From contig CACZLZ010000009.1 in NCBI GenBank assembly GCA_902782145.1, positions 1 to 64,000 on the forward strand: DNA of 64,000 nt, read 5' to 3'. The notes below the pieces were generated by a model. It worked only from the letters and a program-made list of their open reading frames with translations, did no database searches and was not told the DNA's origin. Below, one piece after another: positions 8,722 through 17,886 of this stretch. The stretch's first letter is position 1; every line of letters begins with the position of its first letter. The DNA is from an uncultured Aeromonadales bacterium. GTDB taxonomy: Bacteria; Pseudomonadota; Gammaproteobacteria; Enterobacterales; Succinivibrionaceae. A program made the translations under genes and the position numbers.

Positions 8722-9813
8722 TCAGCAGTTCTGTGTGCCGGTGCAGCTCACGCTGCCGAAAAAGCGCATAGCCAGGATCAGCAGGATCACCACAGCAGCA
8801 AACACCAGGATCCGGATCAGGAGACTGTCCTTCCGGATCCGCCCCGGTTTCCCGGCAGCGATCTTCTCCTCCTCCTGATCCAGCCGCCTCCTGCGCGCCC
8901 CGGGATCCGGTGCCGGTCGCGGCTCTGCGCCCTCCTGGCCGGATCGGGTCACCGAAGCTCCCCAGGAAACCTTGGGTGCCGGACCGGAGGATCCCCGGCC
9001 CCTTTTCCGCCTGCTCTTCCGGGAGCCGGAGGTGTCAACCGGGATCACCGCGGGAAAGAGTTCCCCTGAAGGCAGGAGCACCGAGGTGCGGTGGGTGACA
9101 TGGGCCACCATGTCCGGGCGCGCCATCTTCAGCACCGGCGGAAAGGTCTCATAGGAAGGAATGAAAAAATAGGCGTAGCGCCGATAGTCCGGCGGCAGGG
9201 GGAGGGTGCAGATGGTCTGCATATCGGTGTGAGTCAGCTCCGCATAAAGCCTTCCGGCAAAAAGCATGAGCCCATCATTGTCCACAGAATAGGACATGAC
9301 ATGATCCGGCAGGCATTCCAGCAGCTCGGTGATCCGGTGGCCTTCATATTCAAAGCCCTCCTGTCCCGGAGGATGGCTTGCGCCGTCATCCTCCTCCCCG
9401 GCCAGGAAGATGATGAAAGCCCCCTTCTCCGACACCTTCGGCCGGTGATACATCCGGTCAAAGGATCCCCCGGGCCGGCCCACCAGCAGATCCCGGTCAA
9501 TGAAGCCCAGGAGATCCGTGAGGATCAGGAAAAAGTCATCGGGGGTCTGGAGGAAGGTCTTGTAAAAGCAGTGGAAGAGAAAATTGTCGTAAACCTCGCC
9601 CCGGACCAGGGGCTCAGCGGCGGCGGCCTCCTGGCAGGCGCCTGAGTCCTCCATAAAATCCACCTGCCCCACATTACCCCGGGCAACAAAACCCGGCGCC
9701 AGGGCGGTGAACTCCGCATTCATGTGCTGGATCCCGTAGTCGTGCTGCGGGGACGGGTAATCCAGGACATTGTCATCGTCGTGGATCTGGGGATGGATAT
9801 ACTTTCTTTTCAT
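8722..9813 (-). CDS. Tail-anchored protein of unknown family, paralogue B
   Basis: 363 residues, no signal peptide, and a single hydrophobic segment near the C-terminus (LVFAAVVILLILAMRFF) preceded by basic residues. This predicts a cytosolic protein anchored by its tail. The N-terminal 80 residues align with the gene at 10155-11162: a KRKYIH or RRKYLH start, PSP...YGI.HM(N/D)A.FTALAPGF, then G..G.VDF.E.SG. A proline- and arginine-rich linker (about 255-320) joins the globular part to the anchor. It lies at the downstream end of the vWA/PP2C/kinase cluster on the same strand, 341 bases from its paralogue. I do not recognise the family. A role as membrane partner or target of the phospho-signalling genes is inference from context. 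Confidence 0.7.
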   Translation of the reverse strand: MKRKYIHPQIHDDDNVLDYPSPQHDYGIQHMNAEFTALAPGFVARGNVGQVDFMEDSGACQEAAAAEPLVRGEVYDNFLFHCFYKTFLQTPDDFFLILTDLLGFIDRDLLVGRPGGSFDRMYHRPKVSEKGAFIIFLAGEEDDGASHPPGQEGFEYEGHRITELLECLPDHVMSYSVDNDGLMLFAGRLYAELTHTDMQTICTLPLPPDYRRYAYFFIPSYETFPPVLKMARPDMVAHVTHRTSVLLPSGELFPAVIPVDTSGSRKSRRKRGRGSSGPAPKVSWGASVTRSGQEGAEPRPAPDPGARRRRLDQEEEKIAAGKPGRIRKDSLLIRILVFAAVVILLILAMRFFGSVSCTGTQNC

Positions 9814-9973
9814 CTCATCTCACAACGCCTGCCCGGGCCTGTGGCACTTCCCCTCTGCCCTCCCCGTCTTCCCAGCTCATGATCACCGGAGAGGAGGCGG
9901 CACCGCCTGACTCTGGGATCTCCGGCGCCGGCACGATCCGCAGCAGATCAGGAAATTCCCCAGCGCCTTGGGC

Positions 9974-10141
9974 ATCAGAGTCTGCGGAGATCCGTCAGCA
10001 TCTCCAAGAGTCCGTTAGAGTCTCCGGGGTATGTCAGCCACTCCAAACGACCTTCAGAAGTTCCCGGTGCAGGTCAGCAACACCGATCGTCCGTCTACAT
10101 CAATGGACTGATCCCATGTCAGCAGTTCCGGCACACATCAG
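9974..10141. repeat. Degenerate repeat array with a period of about 20 bp
   Basis: The words ATCAG, GTCAG, GTTAG, GTCAG, TTCAG, GTCAG, GTCTA, GTCAG and ATCAG begin at 9974, 9994, 10014, 10033, 10053, 10073, 10093, 10118 and 10137. Steps are 20, 20, 19, 20, 20, 20, 25 and 19, and several words are followed by something like CA-n-TTCC. The array fills the gap between the two tail-anchored protein genes (9814-10154), which otherwise holds no gene. Confidence 0.6.
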
Positions 10142-10154
10142 CGGATCCTGCCTG

Positions 10155-11162
10155 TCATCTGCCGCAGCTGGTGAAGGACAGTGTCACCAGCAAGATCACC
10201 AGCAGCAACACGCCAAAGTAAACCACACATCCCATGCGGCGCAGGATCACCTGACCCTTGGACTGGAGCAGCAGATGCTCCAGGGGATTGGCCCCCTCAG
10301 GGATACTCCCGGGGGTGAACGGAACTCCCATGATCCGGCTGATCACATAGGCACAGCGCTCCGTCCGGCTCAGCTCCAGAGGCGGCAGGGCATCCAGAGA
10401 GGGACGGAACCGGGAGACAAAATGCTGCGTGCCCTCATCAGGAGGCGCTGCCAGCAGGTGGGCAACATCGGCACCGCTCAGTTCATAGTACAGGCGGGCC
10501 GCATAATCCAGCATCTCCCGGGCACCCAGGGGAAAGGAGATCACCTCATCCGGCAGGCACATCAGCGCCTCGGTGACAGCAAAGGAATCCCGGACGGGGA
10601 TCTCCACCGCCGCCTCCGGCCCGGCCTGCTTGCCACCCTCACCGGCAGATCCGGCGGCGGCAGGATCCATCTCTTTCTCCGGCGCGGCACCCGCACTGCC
10701 ATCTGGAGGGGTTCCCTGCCCCGTTGCCTGCTCATGCCCGGAGGCTTCCGGCCCGGAGACAAAAAGGATGAAGGCACCCCGATCGTATTTCATGGGGCAG
10801 ACAAAAAGCCGATCCCCGGGCTTGCCCTCAGGACCGATGAGCATGTCCAGATCCCTGAAGCCCAGGCGCTGCACCAGGAGCTCCGGCAGGAGCTCCCCGG
10901 GAGTCCGCATCAGTGTTTTGAACACGCAGCAGGTCACCAGCAGATCTGCCTCGTCACCCGTGATATTCCCGCCCCGGCCTGCCTCACTGCCGGATCCCTC
11001 CAGGAAATCCACCTTGCCGGCACTGCCCTGGCTGGTGAATCCGGGAGCCAGGGCCGTGAAGGACGCGTCCATGTGGGACACGCCGTAACTGCAGCCGGGA
11101 GATGGGCTGTCCAGGAACTGGGTGGCTCCCTGGGGATCAATATGCAGGTATTTTCTCCGCAC
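10155..11162 (-). CDS. Tail-anchored protein of unknown family, paralogue A
   Basis: 335 residues, paralogous to the gene at 8722-9813. Shared N-terminal block: RRKYLH, SPSPGCSYGVSHMDASFTALAPGF, then GKVDFLEGSG. A middle segment (about 140-185) is Gly/Ala/Glu-rich and probably disordered. The C-terminus has one hydrophobic stretch (CVVYFGVLLLVILLVTLSF) ending in SCGR, so a tail anchor is likely. It begins 39 bases after the stop of the kinase gene upstream and is probably cotranscribed with it. The tight linkage suggests that it works with the kinase; the molecular role is unknown. Confidence 0.7.
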   Translation of the reverse strand: MRRKYLHIDPQGATQFLDSPSPGCSYGVSHMDASFTALAPGFTSQGSAGKVDFLEGSGSEAGRGGNITGDEADLLVTCCVFKTLMRTPGELLPELLVQRLGFRDLDMLIGPEGKPGDRLFVCPMKYDRGAFILFVSGPEASGHEQATGQGTPPDGSAGAAPEKEMDPAAAGSAGEGGKQAGPEAAVEIPVRDSFAVTEALMCLPDEVISFPLGAREMLDYAARLYYELSGADVAHLLAAPPDEGTQHFVSRFRPSLDALPPLELSRTERCAYVISRIMGVPFTPGSIPEGANPLEHLLLQSKGQVILRRMGCVVYFGVLLLVILLVTLSFTSCGR

Positions 11163-11201
11163 TGACTGTCTCCTTGATGCTTCCGGGGATAAGGGCGGGG
11201 A

Positions 11202-14200
11202 TCACTTGATCAGGATCAGGGACTTGTCCCCGTTGTCCCGGCTCATAAGCTTGGATCGGATGTACTCCTCCATCATCAGGGAGGTCTTCTCCGTATCCCG
11301 GCACTTGAGATCCACATTGGTGGCCAGATCTGCCAGCCATTCGGTCCATTTCTCCTCGCTGCGCACCTGGGGCATGCTGGCGAAGATCTCCCGGCTCAGG
11401 GATCGGTTCATGTACATCACCATCACCAGGGTGTCCACGATCTTGTAGTCAATGCGCAGCCGCAGCTCCTTCTCGTCCACATACCGGGGCTCCATGATGG
11501 TGCCGTCCCGGAAGATGTAGTCCCCGTACTGGTTGAATCCCAGGGGCAAGATATCATAGTTGCCATTGCACACGGCGGCAATGAAATGTCCCACAGAGGC
11601 GGTGAGGACAAACCAGCCGAAGTCAAAGCGCTTGAGGATCATCAGGGACAGGTTGGTGTCCATGAGATCTGTGGCGATGTTGGCAAAGTTGGACTGGATG
11701 GCCACCTCGTTGACGGCGTTCCGGAAGGCGTCAGCCACCATCTTCTCAAACACCGCCCGGGCGGACTTGCCTCCCATGGTGCCCCGGGAGCCGTTGTGCT
11801 CCTGGGCGGCAATGCCGTGGACCACCGAGTCCACGGAGGATCCCGCCCGGTCAAAGGCCGATGCCAGGGAGCGCACGGCGGCGTTCACCGCCACCCGGCT
11901 GCCCTCCCGGGAGTACACCGCCTTGTCCGAGCCGTCCGCCATGGCGGCAATGACCCAGCCGTAGATGTTCTCCGAGGCGCAGTCCGCATTCCTGGGCAGG
12001 CCGTTGTTGGCATGGAGCCGTCCCCGGATCCCGGCCATGAGCATCACCTTCATGGAGGTCTTGGACTCATTCACATGGACCTGGCTCACCGATCGGAACA
12101 CGTCCGGCTTGTAGAAACTGATGTCGGTGGGGGTGGGGATGTCATTCCAGGTGATCTTCACCGCGTCATCCACCCGGAGGATCACGTTCTTGGACAGCAA
12201 GAGCAGCTTGGATCCCCCCAGCCCCTTGGAGCGGTAGCGGATCTTCAGCATGAAGCGGCCCTTCTGGTTGGGCACCCCGGAGAGGATCTTGGTGTGGTTG
12301 TTGTAGGTCAGGCCCAAAGTGTCATGACCGATGACGTTCTCAATCTCAATGTCCTGGAACACATCATTGAAGTTCACCCGGTAGGTCTGCTCCAGGTTGG
12401 CCCCGGGCAGCTGGGGCACCCCGTCAGAGCTCTCGTTCTCGTCCATGCGGCTGTCCTTGGCATCAGGCACCCGGATAGTGAGCTTGGCGTTCTTGCTCAC
12501 CTTGATCATGTCCATGGGCAGACGGACATTGATCAGGATGCTGATATCACCCACCTGGCTGGGGAAGCCCCGGATGCAGGAGGAGGACTTGCTGTAATAC
12601 AGGCCGCAGGAGTCCAGGCCGATGAACTGCAGGGTGCAGTCCGTGGGGAAGATGGCCTTGAGATCCAGGTTGTACTCCCGGTTGATGATCCCGTCGGGCA
12701 GGATGATCTCATCCTTGTCAAACAGGAATTTGTACTTGTTGTAGAACCGGGGATGCTCGTTCTTCAGCTTGTTGACGCTGGCCTTCAGCCGGTTGATGGA
12801 GTTCTCCGACCGGATGAACAGGTAACTGGCCTCCCCGCCGTCCCGGGTGCGGATGGTGCTCCGGGGCCGGTTCTCATAGCCCAGGCGCACCGACACCAGC
12901 TCGTCCAGGTCACTGGAGAAGAAGAGGCAGCAGGAGTCGGTGATCTTGTAGGACTCCCCGGTCTTGGTTTCCGTGCGGTACAGAGCGTCCTGCATGAAGG
13001 ACAGGCTCACGTTGTTCACATACCAGTTGCCGTTCTCAAAGGAGATGTAGGCCTCGGTGGCAAACTCCTTCTCCGAGGTGAACTCCAGGGGGCGCCGCTC
13101 AGCGGCCAGGAGCCAGCTGCACAGTTTCTTGCCGTTGAAGCCCACAAAACGGGTATTGGTCAGGGCGTATTCTTCCTCCCCCGAACGGCGGTAGAAGTAG
13201 AACACCGGCAGGGGCGTCTGGATCCGGGTGTGGCAGAAGGGGCATTCCTCCACCCCCTTGTCATAAACAAACCAGCCGTGCTCGCAGACCATGCTGGTGC
13301 AGGGCACCAGGAGCTCGTAGGTGTTCACCAGGGCGGTGGCCCACTCATCAGCCCGGGGGCGCAGCTTGGGGTTGTGGAGGCCGTCGATGAAGGCGCGCTC
13401 AAACAATGTTTTGAGATAAGGGCCGCACAGGGTGTAGGGGGTCTTGGCGGGATCGCCGCACTCCCGCTCCGCCGGGTACAGATCGCTGACCTTCACCCGG
13501 TTCTCAAAGTTAGTGGGGTGCTCGATGAACAGGGCCCGCTCCCCCATGATCATCTCCTCGTCCTCGTCGGGATCCAGGTCGTAGACCTTGCCCCCCTTCA
13601 GGGGATGGCGGTTCAGGAGATACATGTAGATCAGGGTGGCCAAGGCATGGCAGTCGGTGTCAATGCTGGGCAGGACCCGGGCGGGATCTGTCAGGGACAG
13701 GTGCTGGGTGGCAATGACCTCCGGGGCGATGAAGTCGGAGGTGCCCATGACCTCGGGGTTGAACTTGCCCGTGACCACCAGGCCGTCCAGATCGATAATG
13801 GAAATCTGCCCGGTGGGGGGATCAATGAGCACATTCTTGTAGGACAGATCCGAATGGGCCAGGCCTGCGGCATTCAGGCGCTTCACTGCCTGGGCGATCT
13901 TCTGGCAGGCGATCACATAGCCCTTCCAGTTGCCCCGCTCCCTGGGATCCAGGAAGCGCTGGTTGCGGATAGAAGAGAACCACTTGCCCTCCTTCTCCTT
14001 CCCCCGGATCCCGCCAGAGTCATTGTCCTCGCTGCCGTAGCGGAAGAAGAAGCAGCTGCGGTAGGTAGGGGACACCAGACCCACCCGGTTGTTGTGGATC
14101 AGAACCTTGGTGGGCCAGCAGTACAGGGGCTCCCAGTAGCGGCCGCCCTCATTGTTGAAAATGCTTTCCCGGTAGGGACCCACAATGGTCTCCAGCCGAT

Positions 14201-14360
14201 CCAGGAGCTGCTCCTGATCCTTGGAGGAGTTCCGGTAAAAGGCCACCACATAGGACTTGTCCGGGCTGAAGTAGACGTCCTTCATTTCGCCCTTGCCTAT
14301 GATCTTGGAGTCCTCATACTCCACTATGGTTCCGTCCAACGCCTTGATCTGTACTATCAT
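11202..14360 (-). CDS. Protein kinase with zinc ribbon, Ig-like repeats and degenerate PP2C domain
   Basis: A 1052-residue cytosolic protein. Kinase domain about 15-345: glycine-rich loop GKGEMKDVY (22-30), catalytic HSDLSYKN (169-176), metal site IDLDG (189-193), APE (212-214). The beta-3 lysine is not where expected: VVAFYR (38-43) has Ala where V-A-K or V-V-K is usual. A zinc ribbon follows (C354, C359, C373, C376). Residues about 430-495 could be a diverged FHA-like beta fold. Two segments fit the He_PIG Ig-like pattern (about 575-612 and 675-711, the latter ending LSGVPNQKGRFMLKI). The C-terminal 270 residues are PP2C-like and paralogous to the next gene upstream, but metal-site motifs are changed: ADG kept (808-810), GD to GH (924-925), TDG to MNR (984-986). 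It therefore looks like an active or atypical kinase joined to a pseudophosphatase. It belongs to the TerY-P (vWA, PP2C, kinase) type of cluster. Confidence 0.8.
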   Translation of the reverse strand: MIVQIKALDGTIVEYEDSKIIGKGEMKDVYFSPDKSYVVAFYRNSSKDQEQLLDRLETIVGPYRESIFNNEGGRYWEPLYCWPTKVLIHNNRVGLVSPTYRSCFFFRYGSEDNDSGGIRGKEKEGKWFSSIRNQRFLDPRERGNWKGYVIACQKIAQAVKRLNAAGLAHSDLSYKNVLIDPPTGQISIIDLDGLVVTGKFNPEVMGTSDFIAPEVIATQHLSLTDPARVLPSIDTDCHALATLIYMYLLNRHPLKGGKVYDLDPDEDEEMIMGERALFIEHPTNFENRVKVSDLYPAERECGDPAKTPYTLCGPYLKTLFERAFIDGLHNPKLRPRADEWATALVNTYELLVPCTSMVCEHGWFVYDKGVEECPFCHTRIQTPLPVFYFYRRSGEEEYALTNTRFVGFNGKKLCSWLLAAERRPLEFTSEKEFATEAYISFENGNWYVNNVSLSFMQDALYRTETKTGESYKITDSCCLFFSSDLDELVSVRLGYENRPRSTIRTRDGGEASYLFIRSENSINRLKASVNKLKNEHPRFYNKYKFLFDKDEIILPDGIINREYNLDLKAIFPTDCTLQFIGLDSCGLYYSKSSSCIRGFPSQVGDISILINVRLPMDMIKVSKNAKLTIRVPDAKDSRMDENESSDGVPQLPGANLEQTYRVNFNDVFQDIEIENVIGHDTLGLTYNNHTKILSGVPNQKGRFMLKIRYRSKGLGGSKLLLLSKNVILRVDDAVKITWNDIPTPTDISFYKPDVFRSVSQVHVNESKTSMKVMLMAGIRGRLHANNGLPRNADCASENIYGWVIAAMADGSDKAVYSREGSRVAVNAAVRSLASAFDRAGSSVDSVVHGIAAQEHNGSRGTMGGKSARAVFEKMVADAFRNAVNEVAIQSNFANIATDLMDTNLSLMILKRFDFGWFVLTASVGHFIAAVCNGNYDILPLGFNQYGDYIFRDGTIMEPRYVDEKELRLRIDYKIVDTLVMVMYMNRSLSREIFASMPQVRSEEKWTEWLADLATNVDLKCRDTEKTSLMMEEYIRSKLMSRDNGDKSLILIK

Positions 14361-14807
14361 CCCTGAAGCACCATCTGCGGCGGGGTCTGTCCCCGCTCCC
14401 TATATCCGCAACAAAACCAATTAATCCGTATCCGCTAACCGGCTGATCCGTATCCGCTGATCCGTATCCGCTGCTCCCCATCCGCCGGCAGTCCCGCACC
14501 GGCACCGGTCAGAGGCCTGATCCCGTGTCAGTTCAGATCCCGCCAGGACAGGAAGCGATGATCCGCCGGCTCCGGAAAAAAGCCCCAATCAGCCCTGCTC
14601 TGTAAAAACGATCAGGAGCCCCTGCCCCGGGATCCTGCTCCCAGGATCCAGTTCACCGGTTCCCGTTCCAGGTACTCGTTCCCGAGATCCATTTCCCGGT
14701 TCCCGCTCCCGGTTCCCCGTCACCATCTGGGGCACCTTCACCCGGCACCGGGATCTGACCGCACCCTGCCATGACCACAGGATCAGATCAGTCCCAGGGG
14801 ATCCTTA
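14361..14807. repeat. 447-base intergenic region rich in short repeats
   Basis: No gene is seen. TGATCCGTATCCGC occurs twice in direct tandem (14444-14457 and 14458-14471) and a close variant, TTAATCCGTATCCGC, is at 14421-14435. Further along, CGGTTCCCG-like words recur between 14655 and 14718. The region lies between the PP2C gene and the kinase gene and should contain the kinase promoter if it is not read through; no clear -35/-10 pair was found. Confidence 0.6.
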
Positions 14808-16232
14808 TCAGAACACCACCGCCAGTGTGCGGTCGTCGTGGTTGCCGATGGACCAGAACTCCAGGTACTTCATCAGCTGCTCCCTAAGCTCGTCATTGCA
14901 GCCGTAAAGGGAGACCTCCCCGGCCAGTTCCCGGTAGAAGTCCAGCCACCGGCGGGAGTCATGGAGGTTCCGATCGGACTCGAACTTGGGATCGCTGACC
15001 CCGTCGGTCATGAGGATCAGGGCGTCAAAGTCCCGCACATAGTTCACCAGGATCCGGCGCCGGATATTGTCCTCAGAGCACACCCCTTCGGTGGTGACAA
15101 ACCTGGTCTCGCCAAAATACCGCCCCTCGTCGGGATTGCAGAGGATGGCGGCATAGCCCTCATGATCGTTGATCATGGCAATGGCCCCGTCCCCCACATT
15201 GTAGGTGAAGACGATCCAGCCCCGGGGGCAGCGGCGGAACACCGACAGCAGGCAGGTGGTGGAAAAGTCGTAAAGCCGGGCGCCTTCCACTGATCCGGCG
15301 GTCTCCTCAAAGCAGGCAATGGTCCGATCCAGGGCGGTTTTCAGGGGCTTCACCATGATCTCGGTGCAGTTGCGGATGAAGGCATTGTCATCGCAGTCCT
15401 GGGCATAGGTCTCCACTGCCCGGAGCACCTCGGAGCTGAAGGAAGAGGAGGAGAACACGTCGCTGAACACCGACTCCATCTGCTCCACCAGCACCCGGGA
15501 GCCCTCCCGGGAGTAGCGGGCTGATCCGGCCCCGTCAGACACCACGCACATATACCAGCCGGTGGCCTCGTGGAAGCTCAGCCGGAAGTCATCGTCCCGG
15601 GGCTTGCCGTCATAGGCGTGGGAGCGGCCCCGGACACTGGCGGCGGCGACGTTTTTCAGCCCCCGCATCCGGTACATGTCCACGATCAGGGCCGCGCTGT
15701 CGCTGTTGGCCTTGGGAAAGGGCAGATCGGCGGGGGGATCCACATATTTCCACAGGGTGATGACCTTCAGGTTCATCAGCTTGGAGAAAGGGGATCCCTT
15801 GATATTGAAGGAGATGGTCAGCTGGAAGGTGCCCAGATGGTTGGGCACCCCCTCGATGGTGAAGGTCTCGGGATTGTAGTGCAGGCCCGCGTCCTCCAGA
15901 CCTGAGATCTGGAAGGATCCCAGGGCCGACTCCGGCACCAGGTTGCGGACGTTGTAATAGTAGGAGATGTTGACAATGGCCTGCTCCAGCTCGCTCAGGC
16001 TCAGCAGCCGGAACAGTTTGGCATCCTGGTTGTCCCCGGCCTCCGGGCGCTTGCGGTCGGCGGCCCGTCCCCTGAGCAGGCTGTAAACCAGGGCGTTGGC
16101 GTTGGTCTCCTCCTGAGGCACATCCGGTGCCTGCACGTCCAGGGTCTCCTGGGCCACGCAGACATTGTTCTGCCTGACGTCATCGCCGCCGGACAGATCA
16201 AACTCATTGCCTGGGATGTACAGTTCACTCAT
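14808..16232 (-). CDS. PP2C-family serine/threonine phosphatase with Ig-like domain
   Basis: A 474-residue cytosolic protein. Residues about 82-160 fit the He_PIG Ig-like pattern: FQISGLEDAGLHYN, then FTIEGVPNHLGTFQLTI. Residues about 190-474 are a PPM_2-type phosphatase with all metal-binding motifs: GRSHAYDGKPRDD (202-214), SDGAGS (232-237), GDGA (347-350), TDGVSD (409-414) and DDRT (466-469). It should remove phosphates placed by the partner kinase. It starts 17 bases after the vWA-zinc ribbon gene, so the two form an operon. The fused kinase downstream carries a paralogous but degenerate copy of this Ig-PP2C unit. Confidence 0.85.
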   Translation of the reverse strand: MSELYIPGNEFDLSGGDDVRQNNVCVAQETLDVQAPDVPQEETNANALVYSLLRGRAADRKRPEAGDNQDAKLFRLLSLSELEQAIVNISYYYNVRNLVPESALGSFQISGLEDAGLHYNPETFTIEGVPNHLGTFQLTISFNIKGSPFSKLMNLKVITLWKYVDPPADLPFPKANSDSAALIVDMYRMRGLKNVAAASVRGRSHAYDGKPRDDDFRLSFHEATGWYMCVVSDGAGSARYSREGSRVLVEQMESVFSDVFSSSSFSSEVLRAVETYAQDCDDNAFIRNCTEIMVKPLKTALDRTIACFEETAGSVEGARLYDFSTTCLLSVFRRCPRGWIVFTYNVGDGAIAMINDHEGYAAILCNPDEGRYFGETRFVTTEGVCSEDNIRRRILVNYVRDFDALILMTDGVSDPKFESDRNLHDSRRWLDFYRELAGEVSLYGCNDELREQLMKYLEFWSIGNHDDRTLAVVF

Positions 16233-16249
16233 GATGGGATCCGTGAATC

Positions 16250-17269
16250 TCAGCCGATGGTGCGGTTGATGTCAACGCCCACATCCGAGGAGCCGAAGAA
16301 GGATCGGCGGCCGCAGTGGGGGCACACATTCACCTGGTTGTTCCTGACGCACAGCACACCGCCGCAGCTGCAGATGCCGATGGCGCTCTCATTGCCGCAG
16401 ATGGGACAGGTGGGATGGCCGTAAAGGTGATCGGTGTTGACCCTGAGGTTCTCATAGCCGTCGGCGGACAGGGAGAAGTAGTTGTCATCCACGGGATAAG
16501 CGCCCTCCAGCTCATAGGCGGTGCTGTCCTTGGAGGACTTCTGGTATTTGATGAGATAGTAGTTCCGGGTGGTCTGACACCGGGAGAGGATGACAATGTA
16601 GTTGTCGTCCACCGTCACGGCGCTTTCCTTCTCCTCCACCTTCTTCACCACCGAACTGTTGACCACGCTCAGGGAGCTACCGTCATGGCGCTTCTTGGCC
16701 ACGCTGCGGCTGGAGGAGTTGATGGAAAGGGTGATCCAGTCAAAGAACTGCTCAAAGGACTTGGGATCGGTGTTCTCCAGGCGGTACACATTGTCAGTGA
16801 ACTGCCTCAGGTACCTGGTGTCCATGGTGTTGCCCATGGCCACGGCCACACACAGCACCGACTCCCCGTACTTCTCCCGCCAGATCCGGGCGGCGTCCTC
16901 GGTGCGATCTGTGGGGTTGCCGTCGGTGAACAGGAACACAATGGGACGCCAGTCACCCTTCTCCTCATAGGTGTTCTTCTTCACACACTTGTCGATATCG
17001 TCCATGAGCATGTAGAACACATTGCCCAGGGAGGTGCCACCCCCCACCGGCAGCTTCACGGAGGTCAGGCGGTAGATCTCCTCCATGGACAGGAGCTTCA
17101 CCGCCTTGCCAGCAAAGGCGATCACCGAAAGCACCGTGGTCTCCAGGGCATAGGGGCTCTGCTTCAGGGTCCTGATTATGGTGGCAATGCCCTCCTCCAC
17201 GCATTTGATGGGCTTGCCCACCATGGATTCGGAACAGTCTATGACCAGGTATATCGGCAGTCGGCGCAT
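16250..17269 (-). CDS. TerY-like vWA protein with C-terminal zinc ribbon
   Basis: 339 residues. The N-terminal vWA domain (about 4-195) has a complete MIDAS: DCSES (Asp11, Ser13, Ser15), GGGTS for the threonine, and FTDGNP for the aspartate. The C-terminal 60 residues hold paired cysteines (CPICGN, CSCGG, CPHCGRR), fitting the TerY-C zinc-binding domain. TerY-type vWA proteins accompany a PP2C phosphatase and a kinase in the TerY-P triad, and both follow here on the same strand. No secretion signal, so cytosolic. Function in metal-dependent scaffolding of the kinase and phosphatase is inferred from that family literature. Confidence 0.85.
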   Translation of the reverse strand: MRRLPIYLVIDCSESMVGKPIKCVEEGIATIIRTLKQSPYALETTVLSVIAFAGKAVKLLSMEEIYRLTSVKLPVGGGTSLGNVFYMLMDDIDKCVKKNTYEEKGDWRPIVFLFTDGNPTDRTEDAARIWREKYGESVLCVAVAMGNTMDTRYLRQFTDNVYRLENTDPKSFEQFFDWITLSINSSSRSVAKKRHDGSSLSVVNSSVVKKVEEKESAVTVDDNYIVILSRCQTTRNYYLIKYQKSSKDSTAYELEGAYPVDDNYFSLSADGYENLRVNTDHLYGHPTCPICGNESAIGICSCGGVLCVRNNQVNVCPHCGRRSFFGSSDVGVDINRTIG

Positions 17270-17886
17270 ACGTTCTCCCCTAAGGTCCCAGCGGTGCCGC
17301 CACGCCGGATCTGACGGGCAGATCCGGCACCGGACGGAGACCGGGTTCCTCTTGTGCTCTCTTGATTGCTTTTGGTGCTGTTGTTTTAGTTGTAATGGTT
17401 ATCCGGCGGTGACGATCAGCAGATGCCATGTATCCGGGCACAGATCCGTGACAGTCCGGCCTCTGCCCTGGCCCCCGGGATTAATCCGGGGCTGATCCGG
17501 AAGATCAGTCCGGGCAGGATCCGGAGGATTAATCCTTGGGCACGATCCGGTGGATTAATCCCGGATCCGGCTGATTAATCATTTTCAGATGATCAGATCG
17601 GAACAGTCAGTTCCGTACTTCCAGCATCCCGCCGTCAGACTCCGTCTTCCTTCATCCAGTTTGCCGGGACCATCCGCCGGTCTCCAACTTTCAGGATCCA
17701 GGATCCGTCTGCCGGCCTCCCGATCCGCCAGCCACCTTCCCCGCAGGCCGCCTCCCCGGGATCCGCACACGCTCCGGGAAAGACGCCTTAAGGTCACCCT
17801 CAATGGCGCTGTGGGATCTCACCCAAGGCACCCTGGGGGCTCACTCAAAAGCACCCTGGGGACTCCATCAATGACGCCGCAATGTC
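17270..17886. repeat. 617-base intergenic region with four GATTAATC palindromes
   Basis: The 8-base palindrome GATTAATC occurs at 17479, 17527, 17553 and 17573, flanked by GATCCGG words. Nearer the vWA gene, two 22-base imperfect direct repeats of the form CTCACYCAA-n-GCACCCTGGGG lie between 17818 and 17863. No gene is seen. The TTAATT-like palindromes could be protein binding sites for control of the downstream (minus-strand) operon. Confidence 0.6.

Noticed and set aside
11586-14366. 926-codon plus-strand frame opposite the kinase gene
   Set aside because: Antisense shadow made possible by high GC; no recognisable domains.
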